From Bacillota bacterium (GTDB lineage: Bacteria; Bacillota; Clostridia; Christensenellales; Christensenellaceae): 64,000 nucleotides of DNA. Shown in pieces: positions 9,024-17,967 of the stretch. The translations under genes and the position numbers were made by a program. The notes beneath the pieces are model-generated. The model saw nothing but the letters and a program-made list of their open reading frames with translations, had not been told where the DNA came from and did no database searches. Numbering within the stretch: position 1 is the stretch's first letter; each line of letters begins with the position of its first letter. The stretch is from assembly GCA_023408315.1 (NCBI GenBank), contig JAEYKI010000006.1, positions 246,397-310,396 of the forward strand, written 5' to 3'.

Positions 9024-10541
9024 ATGGCAAAAATAATAGCATACGATTTAGGGACGGGAGGCATCAAAGCCTCCCTGTTTGACGAAAACGGGGAATCGCT
9101 GTCCGACGCTTTTATCCCGTACCCTACCTTTTACCCACACGATAAATGGTGCGAGCAGCGCCCAATGGACTGGTGGCGGGGCGTTTGCGATTCCACACAA
9201 ATGCTGTTGCAAAAAACAGGAGCAAATCCGCAGGAGATTGCGGCAGCCGCGCTCTCCGGCCACAGCATTGTAACCGCGCCGCTGGACGCGCAGGGCAACC
9301 TTTTACTGGATCAGGTACCCATCTGGTGCGACATGCGTCCGGATACCCAGGCAGACGAATTTTTTACAGACCTATCTTACGACGGCTGGTACAGCACAAC
9401 CGGCAACGGTGATCCGCCGGAATGCTATTCCATCCTTAAAATGATGTGGATGAAGCAAAACCAGCCGGATATATACGCTAAAACAGACGTCGTTCTTGGC
9501 AGCAAGGATTTTGTAAACTATATGTTCACGGGCAACAAGTGCACGGACCCCAGCTACGCGTCCGGGTTTGGCGTGTTCAACCTTTTGAAATGGGAGTACG
9601 AGGATGCCTTCTTCAAGGCGGCGGGCGTGGACCGCAGCAAATTCCCGGACATTATCCCCTCGGACGCGCAAATGGGCGTGGTTACGCCGGAAGCTTCCCG
9701 CCAGACCGGGCTTCCCGCCGGAATACCCGTTGCATGCGGCGGCGTGGACAACACCTGCATGGCTCTTGGCGCTTTGGGCATGGGCGAAGGCCGTGCATAT
9801 ACGTCCCTCGGCTCTTCCAGCTGGATCGCCGTTACCAGCCAAAAACCCATTCTGGATACCGCCACCCATCCCTTTGTGTTTGCACACGCCCAGAAAGGCT
9901 ATTATACCTCCGCCGTATCCATTTTTTCGGCGGGCAATTCCTTCCGCTGGCTGCGGGACATTTTGATGAACGATACTCCGGAAGAAGAAAAATACGACCG
10001 CATGAACCGGATGGCGGCAACCGTTCCCCCGGGCAGCAACGGCGTGCTCTTTAACCCCACCCTGGCCGGGGGCAGTGCGCAGGAAGCAAGCCCCAACCTT
10101 CGCGGCGGATTCATGGGGCTCACCCTGGGCACTACGCGGGAAGACCTGGTGCGCGCCGCAATGGAGGGCATCGCCATGTCACTCAGATGCACGCTGGATA
10201 TTTTAAAGATGCACACAAACGTGGCGGACGAAATGCTCATCTGCGGCGGCGGCAGCAAAAGCCCACTGTGGCGGCAGATATTTGCGGATATATTTAATCT
10301 GGATATTATAAAAACCAACATAGACCAAAACGCCGCGGCCTTGGGCGCAGCCAGCCTGGCCGCCAATTCCTGCGGCTTGTGGAAAGGCTATGACATTATA
10401 AAATCCCTCCACAAGATTGAGGATATAAAAAAGCCAAACAAAAAAAGCAATACAAAATACGAAGAATTGCTGGGCATATACCAGAATTGGTCGCATGCTC
10501 TTGCCAACCTGAGCGGCCAACTGCAGAATACGCTTAAATAA
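9024..10541 (+). CDS. FGGY-family carbohydrate kinase (xylulokinase-like)
   Basis: A 505-residue sugar kinase with the N-terminal FGGY domain starting IIAYDLGTGGIKASLFDENG (phosphate-1 loop) and WCEQRPMDWW. The C-terminal domain has LGSSSWIAVTS, GGGSKSPLWRQIFADI and the late AALGAASLAA stretch. These enzymes phosphorylate ketoses or polyols with ATP in the cytoplasm; the pattern is nearest to xylulokinase. A clear GGGAGG ribosome site precedes the ATG by 24 bases after the ATPase stop, so it is cotranscribed with deoR and the ATPase. It likely phosphorylates the ketose produced by the dehydrogenase of the facing operon. A terminator follows. Confidence 0.9.
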   Translation: MAKIIAYDLGTGGIKASLFDENGESLSDAFIPYPTFYPHDKWCEQRPMDWWRGVCDSTQMLLQKTGANPQEIAAAALSGHSIVTAPLDAQGNLLLDQVPIWCDMRPDTQADEFFTDLSYDGWYSTTGNGDPPECYSILKMMWMKQNQPDIYAKTDVVLGSKDFVNYMFTGNKCTDPSYASGFGVFNLLKWEYEDAFFKAAGVDRSKFPDIIPSDAQMGVVTPEASRQTGLPAGIPVACGGVDNTCMALGALGMGEGRAYTSLGSSSWIAVTSQKPILDTATHPFVFAHAQKGYYTSAVSIFSAGNSFRWLRDILMNDTPEEEKYDRMNRMAATVPPGSNGVLFNPTLAGGSAQEASPNLRGGFMGLTLGTTREDLVRAAMEGIAMSLRCTLDILKMHTNVADEMLICGGGSKSPLWRQIFADIFNLDIIKTNIDQNAAALGAASLAANSCGLWKGYDIIKSLHKIEDIKKPNKKSNTKYEELLGIYQNWSHALANLSGQLQNTLK

Positions 10542-10566
10542 AACCTATTATAACTTCTGCTCAAAC

Positions 10567-10604
10567 AAAAAACCGCATTTTGCATTGCACAATACGGTTT
10601 TTTT
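10567..10604 (+). terminator. Rho-independent terminator after the FGGY kinase gene
   Basis: AAAAAACCGCATT pairs, with two mismatches, with a matching AATACGGTTTTTTT arm around a short loop and ends in a run of T. It lies 25 bases after the kinase stop. Confidence 0.8.
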
Positions 10605-11013
10605 AATGCGCGCAATGTAAGGCTTGCGTTCCAAACTCATTTTATCTGTTTTACCGTATTGTAAAAATTGAAACATATGAAGCCAGGGAATACCTGCGGC
10701 TAATTTTAAGGAAAAAGTATAAAAGCAAGCAGTTCTCACTAGAAATTCAATACAATTACAGCATAATTTATTAATAAATATTTGCGCCCTTGTTTGTTTT
10801 ATATATTTCACTTATAAATCCGCTTCCTATGCTAATGGTTTCCATTTAAAGTTTTCTTTCGCAAAATCATGCCGCCCTCGGAACGGCTATTTATTGTTTG
10901 CAAAAAAAATGGTATAATAATCAAAGCCCAGGACAAGAGTCAGGGAACTCCAAGGGTGGGCGGATGGGTTAGCAGCCTTGAATTTAAATAAAAAAACTTG
11001 GAGAAACGATTCA
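10605..11013. promoter_or_regulatory. Non-coding gap and leader of the hydrolase operon
   Basis: I see no gene in this 409-base gap. Its first 250 bases are A/T-rich and featureless. A possible sigma-A promoter is TTATTG at 10891, 16 bases, TATAAT at 10913. Downstream the predicted leader turns G-rich and carries four GGG runs (10943-10968). GGAGAA about ten bases before the ATG at 11014 serves as ribosome site. Confidence 0.5.
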
Positions 11014-11934
11014 ATGGCAATTAATCCGTTTATGCTTGCAATTCTTAAAATACTTTCCTACAGCAACACCGGTACAAAGTTGAATTACCGGATAGACCGT
11101 ATTATCCACAACATCCTGCACTCCTCTTTTAAACTGCGATATAAACTTTGGGACCACAAAGTTACGGTGGACGGCCACCAACTGCCGGTTCGCCTTTTTA
11201 CGCCCAAACAACCACGCAAGCAAGAAGTCATTCTGTTTTTTCACGGCGGCGGATGGGTGTCCGGGAATATTGAAAGCTATACCAAAACCTGCGCAGACCT
11301 GGCTGAACAGACGGGACGCCGGGTGCTCTCTGTGGATTACCGCCGCGCTCCCGAACACCCATTCCCTTGTGCGGCTGAGGACTGCTACCAAATCGCGCGG
11401 GAGCTGTTCCTGCACGGCATGCCGCAGGAGCCGTGCGCGGACGGAATCGTACTGATGGGGGACAGCGCCGGAGGGAATCTTGCCGCAGTGGTAAGCCTGA
11501 TGGCGGCCGACCGCGGAGAATTCCGGGTACAACGGCAAATACTCATCTACCCTTCCACATACAACGACCATAGCGGAACATCCCCTTTTCCCTCTGTTAT
11601 TGAAAACGGCAAAAACTTTTTGCTTACGTCCAAAAAAATATGCAATTACCAGGATCTTTATATCCAGAACAAACAAGACCTATCAAGCCCATATTTTGCG
11701 CCGCTTCTGTCAAATCATCTGGAAAGCCAGCCGGATACCCTGGTCATCACAGCGGAATATGATCCCCTGCGGGATGAAGGCGAAGAATATGGTAGAAAAT
11801 TAAGACGATTCGGCAACAATAGTACCATACGCCGCATGAAGGGAGCGCTGCACGGCTTTTTCTCGCTGCCTTTGGCCTTCTCCCAGGTTAAGCAGTGTTA
11901 CCAGTGGATAAACGAATTTTTAGATAGGATATAG
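11014..11934 (+). CDS. Alpha/beta hydrolase, hormone-sensitive-lipase (HSL) type esterase
   Basis: A 306-residue esterase. The oxyanion-hole motif FFHGGGWVSG lies near residue 78, the nucleophile serine in GDSAGG near 150, the acid in EYDPLRDEG and the histidine in ALHGF near the end: a complete HSL catalytic set. Such enzymes hydrolyse short or medium acyl esters in the cytoplasm. The ATG with GGAGAA upstream is chosen over an in-frame TTG twelve codons earlier. Four bases separate it from an acyltransferase-like gene, and a zinc-ribbon membrane protein follows, so the three probably work on one acylated compound. Confidence 0.87.
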   Translation: MAINPFMLAILKILSYSNTGTKLNYRIDRIIHNILHSSFKLRYKLWDHKVTVDGHQLPVRLFTPKQPRKQEVILFFHGGGWVSGNIESYTKTCADLAEQTGRRVLSVDYRRAPEHPFPCAAEDCYQIARELFLHGMPQEPCADGIVLMGDSAGGNLAAVVSLMAADRGEFRVQRQILIYPSTYNDHSGTSPFPSVIENGKNFLLTSKKICNYQDLYIQNKQDLSSPYFAPLLSNHLESQPDTLVITAEYDPLRDEGEEYGRKLRRFGNNSTIRRMKGALHGFFSLPLAFSQVKQCYQWINEFLDRI

Positions 11935-11938
11935 ACAA

Positions 11939-13198
11939 ATGAGCAATGATTGGAACAGTCTTGATAACGCGGCCATTATTTTTCCGGCCGCCGCAGGCAG
12001 AGCTGATACGCAGGTCTTTAGAATATCCTGCGAACTGAACGACAGGGTGGATCCGGAGATTCTGCAATACGCGCTGGACGAAACAATGCAGGTTTTCCGT
12101 GTATACCAGTCCGTATTGCGGCGCGGGCTTTTCTGGTATTACCTGGAAAGCTCCGATCTTTCGCCCATAGTGCATCTGGAAAACTCGCAGCCCTGCGGGC
12201 CCATTTATAATCCTAACCGCAAAAAGTTGCTTTTTGATGTAAGCTATTATAAAAGCAGGATCAATCTGGAGGTTTACCATGTTCTATCGGACGGTACGGG
12301 CGCGCTGAATTTTTTAAAAACACTGCTCATCAAATACCTGTCCATGGCCCATCATGTGGACGAGCCTCCCTTGCCCTTTGACGCTTCGGCCGTACAGATG
12401 AACGACGACAGCTTTCGCAGATATTATACCGGCACGCTGGACGTAAAGCGCAAACTGCCCGGCTCGGCCTGCCAGTTGCACGGCCCCAGATATCCGGAAG
12501 ACCGGATTAAAATTATCACCGGCACAGTCGGCCTGGGGCCGCTTAAGGAGGCTGCGCACAAACACAATGCCACCCTGACTGTTTTCCTCTGCGCCTGCCT
12601 TCTGGAAGCCATCAGCGCGTCGGTATCCGCACAGCAGAAAAAAGATCCCATTGTTCTGGCCGTGCCGGTGGACCTGCGGCAGCATTTCCCTTCCGCATCG
12701 GTGCGGAACTTTTTCAGCATCCTTTTGGTAGGTTACGATTACACAAATCATAGCGGTTCTTTTGAAGATGTTATAAAAAAAGTCAGCGACGATTTTAAGG
12801 ATGGTTTGTCGCAGGAAAACCTGTCCAAATGGATAGACAGCAATTCTGCCATAGAGCACCTTATGGTTACCCGGGCAACGCCCCTGTTTTTAAAAAATCT
12901 GGCGCTGCGGGCCGCATACAAGTATACCATGGGCAAAGATACCGCCGGGTTCTCCAATATTGGAATCATTTCCATGGCGCCGGAGCTTACGCCTTTTATC
13001 CGCTCTTTTGATTTTTATTCCGGCACAAACAAAATGCAGGTCTGCATGTGCTCGTTTAAAGACAAGCTCAGTATCAGCTTCACGTCGCCTTTTGTCAGTT
13101 CGGAAATACAAAGAAGGTTTTTCAGAATATTGACGGGCCTGAACGCGGATGTGGAAATTACTACAAATCACGCCGGAGACGGCAAAGGAGAAATATGA
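11939..13198 (+). CDS. Condensation-domain/alcohol acetyltransferase-like acyltransferase
   Basis: The 419-residue protein has the CoA-dependent acyltransferase signature HVLSDG (HxxxDG) near residue 112, followed by GALNFLKTLLIKYL. The second half contains AVPVDLRQHFPS and NFFSILLVG, as in condensation domains, alcohol acetyltransferases and polyketide-associated acyltransferases. It probably transfers an acyl group to a hydroxyl or amine. The family is broad and no adenylation or carrier domain is near, so a small-molecule or lipid acyl transfer is more likely than peptide synthesis. Its stop overlaps the next start (ATGA), which indicates translational coupling with the zinc-ribbon membrane protein. 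Confidence 0.72.
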   Translation: MSNDWNSLDNAAIIFPAAAGRADTQVFRISCELNDRVDPEILQYALDETMQVFRVYQSVLRRGLFWYYLESSDLSPIVHLENSQPCGPIYNPNRKKLLFDVSYYKSRINLEVYHVLSDGTGALNFLKTLLIKYLSMAHHVDEPPLPFDASAVQMNDDSFRRYYTGTLDVKRKLPGSACQLHGPRYPEDRIKIITGTVGLGPLKEAAHKHNATLTVFLCACLLEAISASVSAQQKKDPIVLAVPVDLRQHFPSASVRNFFSILLVGYDYTNHSGSFEDVIKKVSDDFKDGLSQENLSKWIDSNSAIEHLMVTRATPLFLKNLALRAAYKYTMGKDTAGFSNIGIISMAPELTPFIRSFDFYSGTNKMQVCMCSFKDKLSISFTSPFVSSEIQRRFFRILTGLNADVEITTNHAGDGKGEI

Positions 13199-13854
13199 AA
13201 CACTGCACAAAATGCAGGGTAAAAGTCCGCGGCAATGAGACTATTTGCCCTTTATGCCAAAACAGGCTTGCCGGAGCCGCCCAGGAAACGGTCTATCCGG
13301 AAGTGCCCACCATTTATAAACAGTTCAACATGTTTTTTAAGCTGCTGATTCTGTATACCATTGCGGGGGTGGTTAGCTGCATTGCCATCAACCTCATACT
13401 GCCGCGCAGCGGATACTGGTCCATATTTGTGCTGCTGGGTGCTTTTTGTTTTTGGATCGCTCTTGCATACGCGGTAAAAAAACGGGGCAACATTGCAAAA
13501 GACATTACCGTATGGGTTTTCATCATATCCGTTTTAAGCGTTGTATGGGACTGGTCCACCGGATGGCGCGGTTGGTCGCTAAACTATGCGTTCCCCATAG
13601 CAAGCAGTATTTCCATGGTAGCGCTGGCCGTTATCGCCAGGGTAATGAATCTGCAACGGGAAGACTTTATCACAGATCTTATTGTGGATATCGTGTTTGG
13701 GGCTGTGCCGTTTATATTCTATATCACCGGGCTGGTCAGCATAATCATTCCAACCGCTGTCTGCATTTCACTGAGTATTGTTTCCATTTCCGCGCTGATC
13801 CTGTTTGAAGGTCAAAATATTCTGGATGAAATTCAAAAAAAGCTTCATCTTTAA
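13195..13854 (+). CDS. Zinc-ribbon membrane protein (DUF6320-like)
   Basis: The 219-residue protein opens with a zinc ribbon, HCTKCRVKVRGNETICPLC (two CxxC pairs in the first 25 residues). About five or six membrane segments follow from residue 45 to 210, for example LLILYTIAGVVSCIAINLIL and ILFEGQNILDEI at the end. I recall this type of protein next to acetyltransferase-like genes in Clostridia, where it is labelled DUF6320; the function is unknown. The start overlaps the acyltransferase stop, so the three genes form one operon. It may anchor the module at the membrane. Confidence 0.75.
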   Translation: MKHCTKCRVKVRGNETICPLCQNRLAGAAQETVYPEVPTIYKQFNMFFKLLILYTIAGVVSCIAINLILPRSGYWSIFVLLGAFCFWIALAYAVKKRGNIAKDITVWVFIISVLSVVWDWSTGWRGWSLNYAFPIASSISMVALAVIARVMNLQREDFITDLIVDIVFGAVPFIFYITGLVSIIIPTAVCISLSIVSISALILFEGQNILDEIQKKLHL

Positions 13855-13869
13855 CTGATAAAATACAAA

Positions 13870-13888
13870 AAGCGCACCTGGTGCGCTT
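13870..13888. terminator. Hairpin between convergent genes
   Basis: AAGCGCACC and GGTGCGCTT form a perfect stem with almost no loop. The T-rich side lies on the minus strand (TTTTTGTATTTT), so it can end transcription of the helicase gene and may also stabilise the 3' end of the plus-strand operon. Confidence 0.65.
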
Positions 13889-13910
13889 CATACTGTTAAC
13901 AAAGTTTCCC

Positions 13911-13957
13911 ACGGGGCTTTGCCTCGCACCCCACATCCTTTCTTAAAAGAAGGAAAC
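13911..13957 (+). repeat. Dispersed 3'-end repeat, copy A
   Basis: CGGGGCTTTGCCTCGCACCC followed by a CTTTCTTAAAAG palindrome. Similar cores occur at 50352, 50561 (opposite strand) and, weakly, 63751. Each copy lies in sense orientation shortly after the stop codon of a gene. Confidence 0.6.
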
Positions 13958-14007
13958 TAAAAAATTTATTTTTATTGCCTATCGCTTTTCTTTTGGGCTC
14001 CACCTTT

Positions 14008-14037
14008 TTCTTTTCCGCTAAAAGAAAAAGGTGGAAT
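14008..14037. terminator. Long hairpin downstream of the helicase gene
   Basis: CCACCTTTTTCTTTT pairs with AAAAGAAAAAGGTGG around a four-to-six-base loop. It lies 33 bases past the helicase stop and is nearly symmetric, so it could act in both directions. Confidence 0.6.
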
Positions 14038-14069
14038 AGAAATAATTTGGAGGCGGCAGCCTACAATAT

Positions 14070-15308
14070 TTAATGCCTGGAATAAGACCGGGCTCTTCCA
14101 AACGGCCTGTTTCCCCGCCGGGGCGGCGTATGAAAACCGCCGCTGCGGTTGGAGGGCTGCTGGGGCGTAGCCGCAGCCGCAGCCGAAGGATATGGATGCT
14201 CTTCCACCACCGGGATGCGCTTGCTGCACAGTTTTTCAATGCCCAAAAGCGATTTTTTTTCTTCAAAGTCGCAGAACGATATGGATATGCCGCTGTGCCC
14301 CGCCCGGCCCGTACGCCCGATTCGGTGTATATATGTTTCCGGAACATCCGGCAGATCAAAGTTAATCACATGCGAAAGCTCGTCTATATCCAGCCCTCTT
14401 GCCGCAATATCTGTGGCGACCAGCACACGGGTTATTTTGTTTTTAAAATCTTTCAGCGCCCTTTGGCGGGCGCCCTGCGATTTATCCCCATGGATGGCCT
14501 GTGCGTTAATCTTTCCCTTTGCCAGTTCGCGCGCCACGCGTTCCGCCCCGTGCTTGGTGCGCGTAAACACCAGGGCCGAGGTAATGGAAGGGTCTTTCAG
14601 CAAATACAGCAACAGGTTTCGTTTGTTGGTTTTATCAACAAAATACACAGACTGTTCTATGGCGTCCACCGTAGGGGACTGGGGCGTAATGGAAACCCGT
14701 ACCGGGTCCGCCAGCATGGATTCCGTCAGGGCAATGATCTCGGGCGGCATGGTCGCAGAGAAAAACAGCGTCTGCTTTTTGGCGGGCGTTCTGGCAATAA
14801 TCTTCTTTACGTCGTGAATAAATCCCATGTCCAGCATACGGTCCGCTTCGTCCAGCGTTAAAATCTCCACATACTGCAAATCCACCAGTTTCTGCTGCAT
14901 CAGGTCGGCCAGTCTGCCTGGCGTCGCAATCAAAATATCCACGCCGCGGCGGAGCGCCTGTTCTTGTGGCTTTTGGGATACGCCGCCGTATACAACGCAA
15001 GTGCGCAGGCCGGTATACCGCCCATATGCACAAAAACTCTCATAAATCTGAATGGCAAGCTCCCTTGTGGGCGTTAACACAAGCGACCGGATCTTTTTGG
15101 GCCCGGCAGGCGTCCCATTTAAAAGCTGCAGGGTGGGCACGGCAAACGCCGCCGTTTTTCCCGTTCCCGTTTGCGCGCAGCCCAGCAAGTCGCGTTTTGA
15201 CAGTATAGGCGGTATCGCCTGTTCCTGTATGGGGGTAGGTATTGTATAGTTCTCATTCTCCAGCGCTTTTAGGATGGACGGAATGATACCCAGTTCTTTA
15301 AATGTCAT
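14070..15308 (-). CDS. DEAD-box ATP-dependent RNA helicase
   Basis: A 412-residue RNA helicase with all core motifs: Q motif (PTPIQEQAIPPIL), motif I AQTGTGKT, PTRELA, TPGRL, DEAD (LTLDEADRMLDMG), SAT, and in the second RecA domain ARGLDID and HRIGRTGRAG. The tail after residue 375 is short, basic and Gly/Arg/Ser-rich, typical of RhlE-like helicases that remodel structured RNA in the cold or in ribosome assembly. A GGAG site lies six bases before the ATG. It stands alone on the minus strand between convergent terminators and its own leader. Confidence 0.95.
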   Translation of the reverse strand: MTFKELGIIPSILKALENENYTIPTPIQEQAIPPILSKRDLLGCAQTGTGKTAAFAVPTLQLLNGTPAGPKKIRSLVLTPTRELAIQIYESFCAYGRYTGLRTCVVYGGVSQKPQEQALRRGVDILIATPGRLADLMQQKLVDLQYVEILTLDEADRMLDMGFIHDVKKIIARTPAKKQTLFFSATMPPEIIALTESMLADPVRVSITPQSPTVDAIEQSVYFVDKTNKRNLLLYLLKDPSITSALVFTRTKHGAERVARELAKGKINAQAIHGDKSQGARQRALKDFKNKITRVLVATDIAARGLDIDELSHVINFDLPDVPETYIHRIGRTGRAGHSGISISFCDFEEKKSLLGIEKLCSKRIPVVEEHPYPSAAAAATPQQPSNRSGGFHTPPRRGNRPFGRARSYSRH

Positions 15309-15383
15309 TTTAACTCCTTCGTTATTTCGTTGTTCTGCCCGCGGGCAGCAGGGTGCGCAAATATTTCCTGAAAAATCAGAAAA

Positions 15384-15398
15384 GGAGCCTATTGCTCC
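15384..15398 (-). promoter_or_regulatory. Possible attenuator hairpin in the helicase leader
   Basis: Read on the minus strand, GGAGC AATAG GCTCC is followed by TTTTCTGATTTTT about 75 bases before the helicase start. It has the layout of a weak intrinsic terminator within the 5' leader. Cold-shock helicases often have regulated leaders, but the role here is inferred. Confidence 0.35.
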
Positions 15399-15504
15399 AA
15401 TGATACGTGGAAAATATTTTCTTAGTACTCATTTTTACACCCATACACAATACAATATCACAAATCCAGCCAAATAGCTACTGCTCCGCTGTTTTATTTT
15501 TGTT

Positions 15505-15536
15505 AAAAAATGTGGGGCCGGAAATTTTTCCGGCCC
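15505..15536 (-). terminator. Terminator of the secD-secF operon
   Basis: GGGCCGGAAA and TTCCGGCCC form a strong stem with a three-base loop. On the minus strand this is followed by CACATTTTTTAAC. It lies about 50 bases past the secF stop. Confidence 0.85.
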
Positions 15537-15587
15537 TGCGGTGTCCTCATATGATGCTATAGCTTTATTTATTGTTGTGCCGCGTAC

Positions 15588-16520
15588 CTATACGCTGCGC
15601 GGTTTCTCCTTGCGCTTCTTCCACATTACCCAAAGCGGCCCGGCGATGCATATGGTGGAATAGCAGCCGCTCACCGCGCCAATGGCCATTGGCAGCGCAA
15701 AATCCTGAATGGAGTCTATGCCGTGCCCAAAAGCCAGTATATATACGCAGCTCACACTGATCAGCACGGCCAGGTTTGTATTGACGGACCTGGTGAACGA
15801 CTGGTTGACAGACAAATCTGTCACCTGGTCTACCGGCAGCTTTTTATAAATACGCGTGTTCTCGCGGATGCGGTCATAAATCACAATGGTATCGTTTATG
15901 GAATAACCGATAATTGTAAGCGCAACCGCTATAAACGAATCGCCTATGGGGATTTCCAGCAGCACGCACGCAAAAAACACAACCAGAATATCATGCAGCA
16001 GCGCAATTAGCGCCATAACCCCGGCCGACAAGCCGCCCATTCTATGAAAACGTATCCAGACATAAATAACCACCAGCACAGAAGAGATAATCAGAGCCAG
16101 AATACCGTTCTGCAAGAATTTCTGCCCAAAAAACGGCTGCACTACCGAGGATTCGGCAAGCTGTATATCCATGCCCGGAAACTGCCCGTTCAACGCGTCG
16201 TCCAGCTTGTGCTGGTCCGCGGCGTCCAGGCCCTGATCGTCCGCAATATTTACCACCAGGCGCTTGTCGCCGGAAATCAAATCGCTTGTGAGCTGCGTGG
16301 TTACCGGGCGGCCCAGCAGGTTGGAAACAACGCCCGCCGCCTTCTCCGTATTCATTTCACCCACATACGAATATTTCAGCAGCGCGCCCCCCTTAAACTG
16401 TATATCCAGATGCACGCCGTTGATAAACACGCCAATGATCCCCACAATCATGATAACCAGGGAAACGGCAAAAAAGATCCAGCGTTTTTTATAAAACGGA
16501 AATATCTTACTGTTACTCAT
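15588..16520 (-). CDS. secF: Protein translocase subunit SecF
   Basis: The 310-residue protein has one N-terminal membrane helix after FPFYKKRW, an extracytoplasmic domain with VHLDIQFKGGALLKY (the FxGG motif of SecF), and a C-terminal block of five helices with TIIGYSINDTIVIYDRIREN, the family signature. SecF with SecD uses the proton motive force to help the Sec channel release exported proteins. GGAGGG precedes the ATG, which overlaps the secD stop by four bases, so the pair is coupled. Length is normal. Confidence 0.96.
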   Translation of the reverse strand: MSNSKIFPFYKKRWIFFAVSLVIMIVGIIGVFINGVHLDIQFKGGALLKYSYVGEMNTEKAAGVVSNLLGRPVTTQLTSDLISGDKRLVVNIADDQGLDAADQHKLDDALNGQFPGMDIQLAESSVVQPFFGQKFLQNGILALIISSVLVVIYVWIRFHRMGGLSAGVMALIALLHDILVVFFACVLLEIPIGDSFIAVALTIIGYSINDTIVIYDRIRENTRIYKKLPVDQVTDLSVNQSFTRSVNTNLAVLISVSCVYILAFGHGIDSIQDFALPMAIGAVSGCYSTICIAGPLWVMWKKRKEKPRSV

Positions 16521-17797
16521 AATGTAACCCTCCTGGAATAGCAGGTGTAGAGCGCAGGCTTGTTAAGCGCATTGTACGCAGACAAAGACCGTATCATCAT
16601 CCGGGAAGCAGTGACGCCCGCAATAAAATTAAACGCAATGCCAATCACCAGTGTATAGGCAAAAGACAACAGCGAGCCTGAGCCCAGGGCTATCAAAACG
16701 AACGATACGATCAGCACGGTTATATTTCCGTCAAACACAGAGGAAAAAGCTCCTTTGAATCCCGATGCAATGGCCACGCGCGTAGACTTGCCGGATTTAA
16801 TCTCGTCGCTGATGCGCTCTGATATGATCACGTTTGCGTCCACCCCCATTCCAATGGAGAGAATGATTCCGGCAATACCGGTAAGGGTCAGCGTGATCTG
16901 GGACGTGGACAGTATGAGTATCTGCCCCGCTATCTGCATCAAAAGCGCAATGCTGGCCACAACCCCGCATACCCGGTAGTAATAAATCAGCAGGATACAG
17001 ATGATGCAAAACGCAACCATTCCTGCGTTTACCATTACTTCCAGTGCACTGCTCCCCAAAATGGGCGTTATAATGGAGTTGTTCTTGGTAGCCATGGAAA
17101 AGGGCAGCGCACCCGCGTTGATCTTGTCGGACAGCGCCTTCGCCTCCTCCGGACCGCTCATACCCTCTATCTGCGCGTTGCCGTTTGGTATGTAACTGAG
17201 AACCCTTGCGCTTTGTATCAGGGTGCTGTCCATATATATGTTGATGGGCTGCCCAATCAAACGCTGCGTGGCGTCCGCAAATGTCTTGGTTCCTTCTTCG
17301 TCAAAATGCAGGCTTACAACATATTCTCCAAGCTGCTGGTCGTATACCGGGACGCTTTTTTCAACATGCTTGCCTTCCAGTATCACATTGTCCTGCGCGT
17401 CCCGGAAGGTAAGCAGCGCGGTTTCTCCCAGTTCGGCCAACGCCTGCTGGGGGTCAAAGTTTGTTTCGTTTGCTTTCCACGGAAAGCGGACAATCACAGA
17501 CCCGCTTCCGGTGTCCACCGTCACTTCGCGGTCCAGAATATTGTTTTTATCCAGGCGGGTCTCTATAATGGAACGCGCTGCTTCCAACTCATCCGCCGTT
17601 GGCGCCCGGTCCAATCCCACCGGCTGGTATACGGCGTCCACACCGCCCCGTATGTCTATACCAAACCGTATATCCGCTGCGCTGGGAAAATGAAAAATAT
17701 ATATTCCAAATGGAATTGTAAGTCCAATAAAAGCGCAATACGCCAGCAGAAGCGTAAACGCCAGGATTATAAAGAAAACCGGTTTTTTATTCTTCAT
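16517..17797 (-). CDS. secD: Protein translocase subunit SecD
   Basis: The 426-residue partner of SecF. It has a first helix at residues 8-28, the DIRGGVDAVYQP motif (SecD DxxGG), the P1 head containing VIVRFPWK, and a C-terminal bundle with GIAGIILSIGMGVDANVII and SGKSTRVAIASGFKGAFSSV. The ATG is chosen because an AAAGGA site lies nearby and MKNKKPVFF is a normal membrane-protein start; a 32-residue upstream extension lacks a ribosome site. The protein is compact, as usual for Bacillota. No yajC is in the window. Confidence 0.95.
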   Translation of the reverse strand: MKNKKPVFFIILAFTLLLAYCAFIGLTIPFGIYIFHFPSAADIRFGIDIRGGVDAVYQPVGLDRAPTADELEAARSIIETRLDKNNILDREVTVDTGSGSVIVRFPWKANETNFDPQQALAELGETALLTFRDAQDNVILEGKHVEKSVPVYDQQLGEYVVSLHFDEEGTKTFADATQRLIGQPINIYMDSTLIQSARVLSYIPNGNAQIEGMSGPEEAKALSDKINAGALPFSMATKNNSIITPILGSSALEVMVNAGMVAFCIICILLIYYYRVCGVVASIALLMQIAGQILILSTSQITLTLTGIAGIILSIGMGVDANVIISERISDEIKSGKSTRVAIASGFKGAFSSVFDGNITVLIVSFVLIALGSGSLLSFAYTLVIGIAFNFIAGVTASRMMIRSLSAYNALNKPALYTCYSRRVTL

Positions 17798-17967
17798 GGT
17801 TTCAATCCTTTCAACCTTTTCTTTGCAAATAGGCGCGTAAAATATACGCGCAACCATAAACGCGGCGCCAAGAACAAAGCCATGAAATAACATTAGCCAA
17901 GAAAGACAAAACGGGCTGTTGTTAAATGAAACAAAAAGAATGGTCTGCCCTGCCTGCTATACGTATT

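Noticed and set aside
10918..10977. Known riboswitch class upstream of the hydrolase operon
   Set aside because: I compared it from memory with GEMM, glycine, fluoride, ZTP, THF and guanidine patterns and found no match, so only a G-rich leader is reported.
11939..13198. Nonribosomal peptide synthetase
   Set aside because: Only a condensation-like HxxxDG protein is present, without adenylation or carrier domains, so a stand-alone acyltransferase is the better call.
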